From positions 124,001 to 188,000 of the forward strand of contig JAAXUF010000004.1 in assembly GCA_013336165.1 (NCBI GenBank): DNA of 64,000 nucleotides, given 5' to 3'. Every line of letters starts with the position of its first letter. The first letter of the stretch is position 1. The notes under the pieces are model-generated. The model worked only from the letters and a program-made list of their open reading frames with translations. It was not told where the DNA came from and did no database searches. Made by a program: the position numbers and the translations under genes. This DNA is from Coriobacteriia bacterium. GTDB lineage: Bacteria; Actinomycetota; Coriobacteriia; Anaerosomatales; JAAXUF01. Shown here piece after piece: positions 17,997 to 29,502 of this stretch.

Positions 17997-19559
17997 TCAG
18001 TCCCCGTTCCGCATACCAAGCCCATACTCGATCGAGTCCACGAGCGCCTCCCACGAGGCCTCGATGATGTTCTCGGAGACGCCGACAGTACCCCAACTCT
18101 GCTCGTGGTCGCTCGTCTCTACCAGAACGCGCGTTACCGCGGCGGTGCCCTTATTCTCGTTGAGCACACGAACCTTGTAGTCCTCGAGCTGGAACTCGGC
18201 AAGCCGCGGGTAGAAGCGCCCGATAGCCGTGCGCAGCGCCTTGTCGAGAGCGTTGACGGGGCCGTTGCCCTCGGCGGTGGCGATGAAGCGATGTCCGCCC
18301 ACATGGACCTTGATGGTAGCCTCGGTCGCGACACGTCCGTCTTCGCGTTTCTCGGCGATGACGCGGAACGACTCTAGGCGAAACGCGGGTTCGTACGTGC
18401 CGAGGCGCTTCTTGAGCATCACAGCAAGCGAGCCGTCGGCAGCCTCGAAGGAGTAGCCGCGGTACTCAAGTTCCTTGATCGCGTCGAGTGCAGCCGAGAC
18501 CTGCTCTTGGTCGCCGGACAGGTCGATGCCGAGTTCGGCGGCCTTGAGCGTCAGCGACGCGCGGCCCGCGAGCTCGCTCACGATGACGCGAGCTCCGTTG
18601 CCCACCTCAGCCGGGTCGATGTGCTCGTAGGCGCCGGCGAGCTTGCCTGTGGCGCTCGCGTGCAGACCGCCCTTGTGCGCAAACGCACTTGTTCCCACGT
18701 AGGGCTGATGCGGGTCAGGCGCAAGGTTCGCGGTCTCAGCCACAAAGTGGGAGACCTCCGTGAGCAGGCTCATCTGCTCGCTCGTCACCACCGCGAGTCC
18801 CATCTTCAGAGCGAGCGCCGGAATGATCGCCATGAGGTCGGCGTTGCCGGCGCGCTCGCCGTAGCCGTTGACGGTCCCCTGCACGTGTGTACAACCTGCT
18901 GCAACCGCAAGGAGAGAGTTCGCTACCGCGCAGCCGGCGTCATTGTGCGCATGCATGCCGAGCGGGGCGCCTACGCTCGGGGCCACCTCGGCGATGATGC
19001 GCGCGACATCCTGCGGCAGGACGCCGCCATTGGTGTCGCAGAGCACGATCGCATCCGCCCCGGCCTCCGCCGCTGTCGCGCATACCGCGACCGCGTATTC
19101 GGGATTGGCGAGATAGCCGTCGAAGAAGTGCTCGGCGTCGAGGAAGACGGTCCGGTTGGCGGCCTTGAGGTAGGCGACACTGTCGCGCACCATCGCAAGA
19201 TTCTCCTCGAGCGTGGCGCCGAGCGCCTCAGTCACATGGATGTCCCACGCCTTGCCGACGACGCATACCGCCTGACACCCCGTGTCGAGCAGGGCCGCGA
19301 GCCCCGGGTCCGTCTCGGCGGTGAGGTCCTTGTGCCGCGTCGAACCGAATGCAGAGACGACCGCGCCTTTGAGCGGCAAACCACGGACGCGCTCGAAGAA
19401 CTCGGCGTCCTTGGGATTCGACGACGGGAAGCCGCCCTCGACGTAGTGTACGCCGAGGTCGTCGAGGCGCGTCACGATGCGCAGCTTGTCCTCGACCGAC
19501 AGCGACATGCCCTCACGCTGCGTGCCGTCCCGCAGAGTCGTGTCATATAGGGTGACCAT
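17997..19559 (-). CDS. cimA: (R)-citramalate synthase
   Basis: Condenses acetyl-CoA and pyruvate to citramalate, giving a threonine-independent route to 2-oxobutyrate and isoleucine. It has the HMGL-like TIM barrel with YDTTLRDGTQREG, a Mg-binding MHAHNDAGCA and the GTVNGYGERAGNADL segment, plus a C-terminal LeuA-type allosteric dimer domain (VRVLNENKGTAAVTRVLVET region). Its 520 aa length and the shape of the N-terminal motif match the long CimA group rather than LeuA, which is separately encoded upstream. The ATG at 19559 has GGAGG 6 bases before it. The citramalate it makes would be handled by the operon's LeuCD and LeuB. Confidence 0.92.
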   Translation of the reverse strand: MVTLYDTTLRDGTQREGMSLSVEDKLRIVTRLDDLGVHYVEGGFPSSNPKDAEFFERVRGLPLKGAVVSAFGSTRHKDLTAETDPGLAALLDTGCQAVCVVGKAWDIHVTEALGATLEENLAMVRDSVAYLKAANRTVFLDAEHFFDGYLANPEYAVAVCATAAEAGADAIVLCDTNGGVLPQDVARIIAEVAPSVGAPLGMHAHNDAGCAVANSLLAVAAGCTHVQGTVNGYGERAGNADLMAIIPALALKMGLAVVTSEQMSLLTEVSHFVAETANLAPDPHQPYVGTSAFAHKGGLHASATGKLAGAYEHIDPAEVGNGARVIVSELAGRASLTLKAAELGIDLSGDQEQVSAALDAIKELEYRGYSFEAADGSLAVMLKKRLGTYEPAFRLESFRVIAEKREDGRVATEATIKVHVGGHRFIATAEGNGPVNALDKALRTAIGRFYPRLAEFQLEDYKVRVLNENKGTAAVTRVLVETSDHEQSWGTVGVSENIIEASWEALVDSIEYGLGMRNGD

Positions 19560-19575
19560 AGGGCCTCCAGGGGTC

Positions 19576-20493
19576 CTAGATGTGCTCGAGCCACTCGGCG
19601 TAGTCGGGCTCCTCGCCGTGGACCACGCGGAAGAACGTCGCTTGCAGGTCGAGCGTGAGAGGACCGGCAGGGCCGATGATGCGGTGATCGACCGAGCGCA
19701 CGGGCACGACCTCGGCTGCCGAGCCGGTCATGAACATCTCCTCGGCGGTATACAGGTCCGTGCGAACGAGGGACTCCTCGATCACCGGATAGCCGAGATC
19801 GTCGGCGATCGCCATGACCGAGTCGCGGGTGATGCCTTCGAGGATGCCGTCGGAGACTGGCGGCGTGGAGATGACGCCGCCTCGAACGATGAAGAGGTTC
19901 TCGCCGGTGCCTTCGGTGACCTTGCCCTCCTCATTGAGCAGGATCGCCTCGGCATAGCCGTGCTGGTTTGCCTCGACGCGAGCGAACGCACTGTTCAGGT
20001 AGTTGCCGGTCGCCTTGATCGCGGGCGGCATCGAGTTGATACCGCGCTGGCGCCACGACGACACGCCCACATCCACGCCTTCGGCCAAAGCAGCCTCGCC
20101 CATGTAGGCGCCCCACGGCCAAACGGCAATGATGACCTGCACAGGGGCGGGAATCGGATCCACACCCATGATTCCGTAGCCGCGAAACGCCAGCGGGCGG
20201 ATGTAGCACTCGGGAAGCTTGTTGACGCGGATAGTCTCCTTGACGGCCTCCACCAGCTCGTCGACCGTGTAGCCGAGGTCCATGAACAGCATCTTGGCAC
20301 TGCGCTCGAAACGCTCCATGTGCTCGGTCAGGCGGAAGACGGCCGAGCCCTCGGGGGTGGAGTAGCAGCGAATGCCTTCGAAGACACCCGAGCCGTAGTG
20401 AAGCCCGTGGGTGAGTACGTGGATCTGAGCCTTGTCCCAGTCGACCAACTCGCCGTCCATCCAAATCTTGTCGACCTTTTGCACCTCAGCCAT
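19576..20493 (-). CDS. ilvE: branched-chain amino acid aminotransferase
   Basis: Class IV PLP aminotransferase for the final transamination to Ile, Leu and Val. The PLP lysine is in AIKATGNYLNSA, and EGTGENLFIVRGG and the DGILEGITRDSV cofactor-binding segment are intact. The N-terminal KIWMDGELVDW and HVLTHGLHYGSGVFEGIR are typical. Length 305 aa is standard. The ATG at 20493 has AAGGGG 8 bases upstream. It sits 84 bases after leuB and 16 bases before cimA. Confidence 0.95.
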   Translation of the reverse strand: MAEVQKVDKIWMDGELVDWDKAQIHVLTHGLHYGSGVFEGIRCYSTPEGSAVFRLTEHMERFERSAKMLFMDLGYTVDELVEAVKETIRVNKLPECYIRPLAFRGYGIMGVDPIPAPVQVIIAVWPWGAYMGEAALAEGVDVGVSSWRQRGINSMPPAIKATGNYLNSAFARVEANQHGYAEAILLNEEGKVTEGTGENLFIVRGGVISTPPVSDGILEGITRDSVMAIADDLGYPVIEESLVRTDLYTAEEMFMTGSAAEVVPVRSVDHRIIGPAGPLTLDLQATFFRVVHGEEPDYAEWLEHI

Positions 20494-20577
20494 CGTATGT
20501 CCCCTTCTAGAGCCTTATCTGGATTCCAACAGTGTAACGCGACGCACCGACAGCGTGCCCGCGGCAGTCCCTATCTT

Positions 20578-21684
20578 CTACAGTATCGCCTCGGCCACCA
20601 GATCTCCCATCGCCTGCGTGCCGACGATGCGCTCGGCCGGCGTCTCAGCCGATGCGATGTCGCGCGTCCGCCAGCCCTCCGCGAGAATGCGATCGATCAC
20701 TGCAGCGAGTTCATCGGCAGCCGCGTCCATCGCGAAGCTGTGTCGCAGCATGAGCTCGACTGAGAGCAGCATCGCAAGCGGGTTCGCCACGCCGAGACCC
20801 GCGATGTCGGGCGCCGAGCCGTGGCTGGGCTCGTAGAGCGCCGTCCCGTCGCCGAGACTCGCGCTCGCGAGCATGCCGAGCGACCCGGTGAGCATCGACG
20901 CCTCGTCGGAAAGAATGTCGCCGAACATGTTCTCGGTCACCATCACATCGAACTGCGCAGGTGCCCGCACAAGCTGCATCGCCGAGTTGTCGACCAGCTG
21001 GTCGACAAGCTCGATGCCCGGATACTCCGCTGCCACGCGGTGCACGACTTCGCGCCACAGGCGGCTCGTCTCAAGCACGTTCGCCTTGTCGACGCTGTGC
21101 ACACGCTTGCGGCGCCCGCGCGCGGCCTCGAACGCTGTCCGCGCGATGCGCTCGATCTCGAACTCGCGGTACTCCATCGTGTCGTAGGCGCGCATGCCTG
21201 CCGCGCCGTCCACGCCCGCACCGGGCACGTCGACCTCACGCGCTCGCGCGCCGAAGTACAGCCCGCCGGTCAGCTCACGTACGATCAGCATATCCACGCC
21301 CGCGAGGTACTCGGGCTTGAGGCTCGAGGCATCGAGCAGCGCGTCGAAGATGCGCACCGGCCTCAGATTCGCATAGAGTCCCAACTCCTTCCGGATGCCG
21401 AGAAGCCCCTGCTCCGGACGCGGTTGTGCCGGGTCCGTCGTGTCCCACTTCGGCCCGCCGATCGCCGCGAGCAGCACCGCGTCGGCCGCCTTCGCAGCCG
21501 CCAGCGTCGCTTCCGGCAGCGCCGTCCCCGTCGCATCAATCGCAGCCCCGCCGAGAAGCGCACCCTCGAACCGCCACGTCACGCCATACTTCGCGCCGAT
21601 CGCGTCCAGCACCTTGACAGCCTCGGCGGTGATCTCGGGGCCGATTCCGTCGCCTGGGAGCAGGCAGATGGTATGCACCGTCAC
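20578..21684 (-). CDS. leuB: 3-isopropylmalate dehydrogenase
   Basis: NAD-dependent oxidative decarboxylation of 3-isopropylmalate to 2-oxoisocaproate; it probably also acts on the methylmalate made by the CimA route. Key features are [11 protein letters not shown], the substrate helix [27 protein letters not shown], the Lys/Tyr region [16 protein letters not shown], and [12 protein letters not shown]. Length 368 aa is normal. It starts with GTG overlapping the leuD stop codon (GTGA), with GAGG about 8 bases upstream. Confidence 0.95.
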   Translation of the reverse strand: MTVHTICLLPGDGIGPEITAEAVKVLDAIGAKYGVTWRFEGALLGGAAIDATGTALPEATLAAAKAADAVLLAAIGGPKWDTTDPAQPRPEQGLLGIRKELGLYANLRPVRIFDALLDASSLKPEYLAGVDMLIVRELTGGLYFGARAREVDVPGAGVDGAAGMRAYDTMEYREFEIERIARTAFEAARGRRKRVHSVDKANVLETSRLWREVVHRVAAEYPGIELVDQLVDNSAMQLVRAPAQFDVMVTENMFGDILSDEASMLTGSLGMLASASLGDGTALYEPSHGSAPDIAGLGVANPLAMLLSVELMLRHSFAMDAAADELAAVIDRILAEGWRTRDIASAETPAERIVGTQAMGDLVAEAIL

Positions 21685-22175
21685 AGACTCACCCTCTTCT
21701 TCACGGCCTCAATGAGCCCGCCGCCTTCGATGATGTCCTTGATGAACGGCGGGAACGGCTGGGCCGTGAACACCGCGCCGGTCGTCTCATTCGTGATGGT
21801 GCCGGAGTCGGCGTCCACGCTCACGACGTCGCCGTCGCGGATGCCGTCGACCGCGTCAGGCGCCTCCATGATCGGAAGCCCGGTGTTGATGGCGTTGCGA
21901 TAGAAGATGCGCGCGAAGCTCTTCGCGATGACCACGGAGACGCCGGCGGCCTTGATCGCGATCGGCGCGTGCTCGCGGCTCGAACCGCAGCCGAAGTTCT
22001 CATCGGCGACGAGGATGTCACCCGCCACCACCTTGCCGACAAACCCGGCGTCGAGGTCCTCCATGCAGTGCTTGGCGAGCTCGGCGGGATCCGAGGTGTT
22101 CAGATAGCGAGCCGGGATGATGACGTCGGTGTCGACGTCTCGGCCGTACTTATGTGCCGTGCCGGTGAACTTCAT
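21681..22175 (-). CDS. leuD: 3-isopropylmalate dehydratase small subunit
   Basis: Swivelling small subunit that works with LeuC to isomerise 2- to 3-isopropylmalate. It is 164 aa, the compact archaeal/clostridial type. The substrate-recognition loop reads [14 protein letters not shown], with the YLxT pattern associated with isopropylmalate. [16 protein letters not shown] and the [15 protein letters not shown] phosphate-region motif are intact. The ATG at 22175 overlaps the leuC stop (ATGA). The frame continues upstream inside leuC, but the alignment starts at [11 protein letters not shown]. Confidence 0.95.
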   Translation of the reverse strand: MKFTGTAHKYGRDVDTDVIIPARYLNTSDPAELAKHCMEDLDAGFVGKVVAGDILVADENFGCGSSREHAPIAIKAAGVSVVIAKSFARIFYRNAINTGLPIMEAPDAVDGIRDGDVVSVDADSGTITNETTGAVFTAQPFPPFIKDIIEGGGLIEAVKKRVSL

Positions 22176-23470
22176 GAGGCTGCTCCGTCCGAGTCTGTTG
22201 CGGGCGAGAGGTCTTCCGGAAGTGCGATGTGGCCGAGCACCGCGGTCGCGGCGGCAACGGCGGGCGAAGCCAGGTAGACCTCGCTCGTGGGGTCGCCCAT
22301 GCGTCCGACGAAGTTGCGGTTCGTGGTCGCAAGCGCGCGCTCCCCCGCCGCCAGGATGCCCATGTGCCCGCCGAGACAAGGCCCGCATGTCGGCGTGGAG
22401 ACCGCGGCGCCGGCGTCGAGGAAGATGTCGGTCAGCCCCTCATGCATGCAGTCGCGGTAGACCTGCTGGGTCGCCGGAATGATGATCAGGCGCACGTTCT
22501 CGTGGACCTTGCGGCCCTTCAGTACGCTTGCGGCGATGCGCATGTCCTCGATGCGGCCGTTGGTGCACGAGCCGATGACGACCTGGTCGACGGTGATGTC
22601 GCGGGCCTGGGCCACCGGGCGCGTGTTGCTCGGCAGGTGCGGGAAGGCCACCGTCGGCGGAATAGTCGCGGCGTCGATCTCGATGACGCGCGCGTACTCC
22701 GCATCGGGGTCCGAGTGGTACTCGGTCCACGGGCGCTCGGCTCGGCCAGTCACGTAGGCGCGGGTCGTGTCGTCGACGGCGATGATGCCGCTCTTGCCGC
22801 CGGCTTCGATCGCCATGTTGCAGATCGTCATGCGGTCGTCCATGCCCAGCGCATCGATCGTCGAGCCGGTGAACTCCATCGACTGATAGAGCGCGCCATC
22901 CACGCCGATCATGCCGATGATATGCAGGATGATGTCCTTGCCGCAGACCCACGGGCCCAGCTCGCCATCCACGACGAACTTGATCGACGACGGGACCTTG
23001 AACCACGCCTCCCCCGTCGCCATTCCTGCGGCAGCGTCGGTTGAGCCCACGCCGGTCGCAAACGCGCCGAGCGCGCCGTACGTGCAGGTGTGCGAGTCAG
23101 CGCCGATGATGACGTCGCCGGGGCCGACCACGCCCTGCTCAGGCAAGAGCGCGTGCTCCACGCCCATGCAGCCGATCTCGTAGTAGTGCGTGATCTTCTG
23201 CTCGCGCGCGAACTCGCGAACCATTTTGGCCTGCTCGGCGGATTTGATGTCTTTATTGGGCGTGTAGTGGTCGGGCACGAGCGCGACCTTCGTCGGATCC
23301 CACACGCTCGCCAGTCCCACCTTGCGGAACTCCTTGATTGCGATGGGCGCCGTGACGTCGTTTGCCAGCACGAGGTCGAGGCGGCAGTTGATGAGCTGCC
23401 CGGGCTCAACTTCTTCAAGGCCAGCGTGAGCGGCGAGGATCTTCTCGGTCATGGTCATCGGGCGGGGCAT
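22172..23470 (-). CDS. leuC: 3-isopropylmalate dehydratase large subunit
   Basis: Aconitase-superfamily [4Fe-4S] enzyme of leucine synthesis, probably also processing citramalate. Cluster cysteines are in GSCTNGR and in [10 protein letters not shown], with an earlier [13 protein letters not shown]. Length 432 aa fits the archaeal/anaerobe LeuC group rather than the longer proteobacterial form. The start at 23470 ([10 protein letters not shown]) has AGGAGG about 9 bases upstream, 13 bases after the leuA stop. An ATG at 23452 ([11 protein letters not shown]) is the only realistic alternative. Confidence 0.95.
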   Translation of the reverse strand: MPRPMTMTEKILAAHAGLEEVEPGQLINCRLDLVLANDVTAPIAIKEFRKVGLASVWDPTKVALVPDHYTPNKDIKSAEQAKMVREFAREQKITHYYEIGCMGVEHALLPEQGVVGPGDVIIGADSHTCTYGALGAFATGVGSTDAAAGMATGEAWFKVPSSIKFVVDGELGPWVCGKDIILHIIGMIGVDGALYQSMEFTGSTIDALGMDDRMTICNMAIEAGGKSGIIAVDDTTRAYVTGRAERPWTEYHSDPDAEYARVIEIDAATIPPTVAFPHLPSNTRPVAQARDITVDQVVIGSCTNGRIEDMRIAASVLKGRKVHENVRLIIIPATQQVYRDCMHEGLTDIFLDAGAAVSTPTCGPCLGGHMGILAAGERALATTNRNFVGRMGDPTSEVYLASPAVAAATAVLGHIALPEDLSPATDSDGAAS

Positions 23471-23483
23471 CTGTAGGCTCCTC

Positions 23484-25031
<1,548 letters not shown>

Positions 25032-25127
25032 GATGCCCATCTCCTATCCGCGTGTTGACACACTCGAGTTGTCGATGCCGACGGCAGGAAAGAATCCGGC
25101 CGCCGGCCCGATAAGTCGATTCGCCAC

Positions 25128-25141
25128 GATCCGCGCGGATC
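25128..25141. repeat. 14-base perfect palindrome between serA and leuA
   Basis: GATCCGCGCGGATC is its own reverse complement. It lies 97-110 bases upstream of the leuA start and 22 bases after the serA stop. It could be an operator or the stem of a weak transcript-end hairpin; there is no T-run. Short GC-rich palindromes are common by chance in this composition. Confidence 0.3.
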
Positions 25142-25162
25142 GCGTATGCGGCATCAGGTTCC

Positions 25163-26743
25163 TCACAGCTCCACGTACCACGCGTCGTCCATGCCGGCCT
25201 CGGCGGTGATCGTTGCGAGTACTTCGGGCGACAGTGGAGCGTCGATGGTCAGCGCCATGAGCGCCTGCCCGCCGGCCTCCTTGCGGCCGACCTGCATGGA
25301 GCCGATGTTGATCTCGGCGCCGCCCAGGATCGTGCCGACCTTGCCGATCATGCCGGGGCGGTCGGGGTAGATGAAGAACGCCATGTTGTGGCTCGGAGCC
25401 ATGTCGAGATCGTAGCCGAACACCGACACCAGACGGGGCTCGTCGTTCTTGCCGATGAGCGCTGCAGCAAGCTCGACCGGCCCCCGCGGCGTGACGGAAC
25501 GCAGTGCCAGAAGCGAGACGTAGTCATGCACCTCGGGACGCTTGGTCTCGGTGACCTCCACTCCGCGCTGCTCGGCAAGATATTCGGCGTTGACGAAGTT
25601 CACGGTCTCGTCGCTGACATGCGTGAGCAGGCCCTTGACGGCAGCTGTGCGCAGAATGCGGGTGTCGTCCTCGGCAAGTGCGCCGACGGTGAGGACGTCG
25701 ATCTTGTCGATGCCACCGCGGGCGAGTTGGGCCAGCACCTCACCCATGCTCTGCGCGAGATCGATGTAGGGGCCGACCTTCTCAAGAACCTCAGGCGAGA
25801 TCGGCGCGACGTTGACGGCTGTCGGAACCATGCGGCCCTCGAGACCCAGCGCGACGTACTCCGCGATCTGCAGGCCGGCGCGATCCTGAGCCTCACGGGT
25901 GGAGGCGCCGAGGTGCGGCGTTAGGATGACGTTCTCGAGCTCCATCAGCGGCGAATCCGTGCACGGCTCGACCTCGAAGACGTCGATCCCCGCGCCGGCG
26001 ACGTGCCCACTGCGCACGGCGTCGGCGAGCGCCTCGGTCTGATAGATGCCTCCGCGGGCGGTGTTGATGAGGCGGACGCCCTTCTTCATCACCGCAAAAC
26101 GCTCAGGCCCGAACATGCCGATCGTTTCCTTCGTCTTGGGAAGGTGCACGGTGATGAAGTCGGCCAGCGGCAGGATCTCGTCAATTGTCTTGTAGAGCTT
26201 GACGCCCATCTTGGCGGCGCGCTCTTCTGAGGTGTAGGGATCGTAGCCGATGATGTTCATACCGAAGGCGCGGGCGCGCTCGGCGACGAGTGAGCCGATG
26301 CGGCCCAGGCCGAAGATCGCGAGAGTCTTCTCGTAGAGCTCGGCTCCGGTGAACTTTGAGCGCTCCCACTTGCCGGCGTGCATCGAGGCGTTGGCCTGCG
26401 GCGTCTTGCGGGCAACGGCCATCAGGAGCGCCATGGTCTGCTCGGCGGCGGAGATGACGTTGGAGGTCGGCGCGTTGCAGACGATGACGCCGCGCTCAGT
26501 GGCCGCATCGACGTCGACGTTGTCCACGCCCACGCCGGCGCGGCCGACGATCTTTAAGTTCTTGCCGGCCTCGATGACCTCGCGCGTGGCGCGCGTGGCC
26601 GAGCGCACGATGAGCGCGTCGTACGACGGAATGACGCGCACGAGCCCTTCAGGCGTCAAGTCGGTGATGACATCGACATCGAACTTCGAGCGCAGAAGCT
26701 CGATGCCGCCGTCGGCGATTTTCTCAGCTACCAGTACCCTCAT
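25163..26743 (-). CDS. serA: D-3-phosphoglycerate dehydrogenase
   Basis: First step of serine synthesis, oxidising 3-phosphoglycerate with NAD. It is the long form (526 aa): catalytic/NAD domains with FGLGRIGSLVAERARAFG and the His-Glu dyad (HLGASTREAQ), then an ASB domain and a C-terminal ACT domain (residues ~450-526, FFIYPDRPGMIGKVG) that binds serine in related enzymes. It sits inside the branched-chain operon right after an aminotransferase gene (11-base gap), suggesting that serine is made as part of the same regulon. The ATG at 26743 has only a weak ribosome binding site (GGCTGG). Confidence 0.95.
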   Translation of the reverse strand: MRVLVAEKIADGGIELLRSKFDVDVITDLTPEGLVRVIPSYDALIVRSATRATREVIEAGKNLKIVGRAGVGVDNVDVDAATERGVIVCNAPTSNVISAAEQTMALLMAVARKTPQANASMHAGKWERSKFTGAELYEKTLAIFGLGRIGSLVAERARAFGMNIIGYDPYTSEERAAKMGVKLYKTIDEILPLADFITVHLPKTKETIGMFGPERFAVMKKGVRLINTARGGIYQTEALADAVRSGHVAGAGIDVFEVEPCTDSPLMELENVILTPHLGASTREAQDRAGLQIAEYVALGLEGRMVPTAVNVAPISPEVLEKVGPYIDLAQSMGEVLAQLARGGIDKIDVLTVGALAEDDTRILRTAAVKGLLTHVSDETVNFVNAEYLAEQRGVEVTETKRPEVHDYVSLLALRSVTPRGPVELAAALIGKNDEPRLVSVFGYDLDMAPSHNMAFFIYPDRPGMIGKVGTILGGAEINIGSMQVGRKEAGGQALMALTIDAPLSPEVLATITAEAGMDDAWYVEL

Positions 26744-26754
26744 TGTTTTCCAGC

Positions 26755-27903
26755 CTACCCTTCCATGAAGACGGTCTCGGCGGCCTTGATACCTGCGCCA
26801 CGCTCGAACTCGTAGCCGAGCTGGGCGAGCGTCATCTCAAGCGCTGCGAGCGTCACGATGATGTCGAAATCTCCAAAGTAGCCGAGGTGGCCAATGCGGA
26901 TGATCTTGCCGACGTAGTCGTCCTGGCCGCCCGCGATGGTCACGCCATGCTTGTCTTTCATGATCTTCTCGATCGATTTGCCATTGATGCCCTCCGGCAC
27001 CCACACCGGCGTGACCGCACTGCCGCGGCCTTCCTCCGGCGCGAAAAGCTTCAAGCCGAGCGCCTCGCAGCCCTTGCGTGTGGCCTCGGCGAGACGCGAG
27101 TGGCGGGCGATCACGTTCTCGATGCCCTCTTCACGCATCATCTTCAAGGACTCGCCCAAGCCGATGATGAGCGAGACAGGCGGCGTAAACGGCGTCGTGT
27201 CCTTCTCGAGGTTCTTGGCGTATTTCTTCCAGTCGAAGTAGAACTTCGGCAGGTTGGATCTCTCGTAGGCACGCCATGCCTTGGGCGACACGGTGAGTGC
27301 CGCCAGACCCGGCGGGAGCATGAGCCCCTTCTGCGAGCCGGTCATGACGACGTCGAGACCCCACTCGTCGGTCTTGCAGTCCACCGCACCGATGCCGGTG
27401 ATCGAGTCGACGATCAGTACGCACTCCGGATAACCCTTGCAGATCTCGCCGATTGCCTTGACGTCGTTGAGCACGCCGCTCGACGTCTCCGACTGCGTGA
27501 CGATGACGCCACGCACCTCGGGGTGCTCGGCGAGCACTCCGGCGATGTCCTCGGCGCGGACGACCTGCGTCCACTCGTAGCGCAAATCGATGACGTTCAA
27601 GCCGTAGACCTGAGAAATGGTGACCATCCGGTCACCGAACTTGCCATTGCGCGCCACGATGAGCGTGTCGCCCGCCGAGAAGCAGTTCGCGATCGCGGAC
27701 TCCATCGCGCCTGTGCCTGAGCACGCGAGCAGGATGACATCGCTTTCTTCCGTCTGGAACACGTACTTCAGGTCGTTGACGACGCCCCGCAGGATCGCCG
27801 AGAAATCGGGGGTACGGTGGTGAATCATCGGCCGCGCCTGCGCGAGTAGAACCTCCGCAGGTACGGGCGTGGGACCCGGGGTCATCAGGTACTTCTTTTG
27901 CAT
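26755..27903 (-). CDS. class V aminotransferase, probable phosphoserine/serine-type
   Basis: PLP enzyme of 382 aa in the alanine-glyoxylate/serine-pyruvate aminotransferase group. MTPGPTPVP at the start, SGTGAMESAIAN, the PLP aspartate in IVDSITGIGAVD and the lysine in TGSQKGLMLPPG are all present. In organisms without classical SerC, a class V enzyme next to serA is thought to supply phosphoserine. The adjacency here supports that reading but does not prove it. Alternatives are serine-glyoxylate or alanine-glyoxylate transaminase. It lies between ilvC and serA on the same strand. Confidence 0.87.
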   Translation of the reverse strand: MQKKYLMTPGPTPVPAEVLLAQARPMIHHRTPDFSAILRGVVNDLKYVFQTEESDVILLACSGTGAMESAIANCFSAGDTLIVARNGKFGDRMVTISQVYGLNVIDLRYEWTQVVRAEDIAGVLAEHPEVRGVIVTQSETSSGVLNDVKAIGEICKGYPECVLIVDSITGIGAVDCKTDEWGLDVVMTGSQKGLMLPPGLAALTVSPKAWRAYERSNLPKFYFDWKKYAKNLEKDTTPFTPPVSLIIGLGESLKMMREEGIENVIARHSRLAEATRKGCEALGLKLFAPEEGRGSAVTPVWVPEGINGKSIEKIMKDKHGVTIAGGQDDYVGKIIRIGHLGYFGDFDIIVTLAALEMTLAQLGYEFERGAGIKAAETVFMEG

Positions 27904-27963
27904 CGCTTGGTGCTCCCCTCTTGTGAGTGCTGACAGGTCACTTTGGAAGGTGCTCTTGAGGAC

Positions 27964-29016
<1,053 letters not shown>

Positions 29017-29502
29017 TTAGCTGTCCCGCGAACCGCGCGATAGCGCTATTTTCCCCGTACGTGCGAGTTCCTTGATTCCGTAGCCACGGAAGAGATCTTC
29101 CATCGCCTGCAGCTTGTCCGAGGCGCCCGTCGCCTCGATCGTGAGCGAGTTGCGACCTACGTCGATGATCTTGGCCCGAAACACATTAGCGATTTCGATG
29201 ATCTCGTGACGTCGTTCAGGCGCCGCGTTCACCTTGAACAGCACCAACTCACGATCGATGGACTCGGCAGGATGAAGATCCTGGATCTTGATGACGTTGA
29301 TGAGCTTGTGCAGCTGCTTGGTGATCTGCTCGACCGGCGTGTCCTCGGCGCTCACCACGATCGTGATCCGCGACAGCGTCGGGTCCTCGGTGGGTCCCAC
29401 AGCAAGCGAGTCGATGTTGAATCCCCGCCGCGCGAAAAGTGAAGTCACCCGCGTGAGGACACCGGCCCTGTTTTCGACCAGAACCGACAGTGTGTGCTTC
29501 AT
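29017..29502 (-). CDS. ilvN: acetolactate synthase small (regulatory) subunit
   Basis: Regulatory partner of IlvB, 161 aa (also called IlvH). The N-terminal ACT domain opens HTLSVLVENRAGVLTRV and continues RRGFNIDSLAVGPTEDP. Valine binding at the ACT dimer interface provides feedback in characterised enzymes. The C-terminal half matches the ALS small-subunit domain. It starts exactly one base after the ilvB stop, so the two subunits are translationally coupled. Confidence 0.95.
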   Translation of the reverse strand: MKHTLSVLVENRAGVLTRVTSLFARRGFNIDSLAVGPTEDPTLSRITIVVSAEDTPVEQITKQLHKLINVIKIQDLHPAESIDRELVLFKVNAAPERRHEIIEIANVFRAKIIDVGRNSLTIEATGASDKLQAMEDLFRGYGIKELARTGKIALSRGSRDS

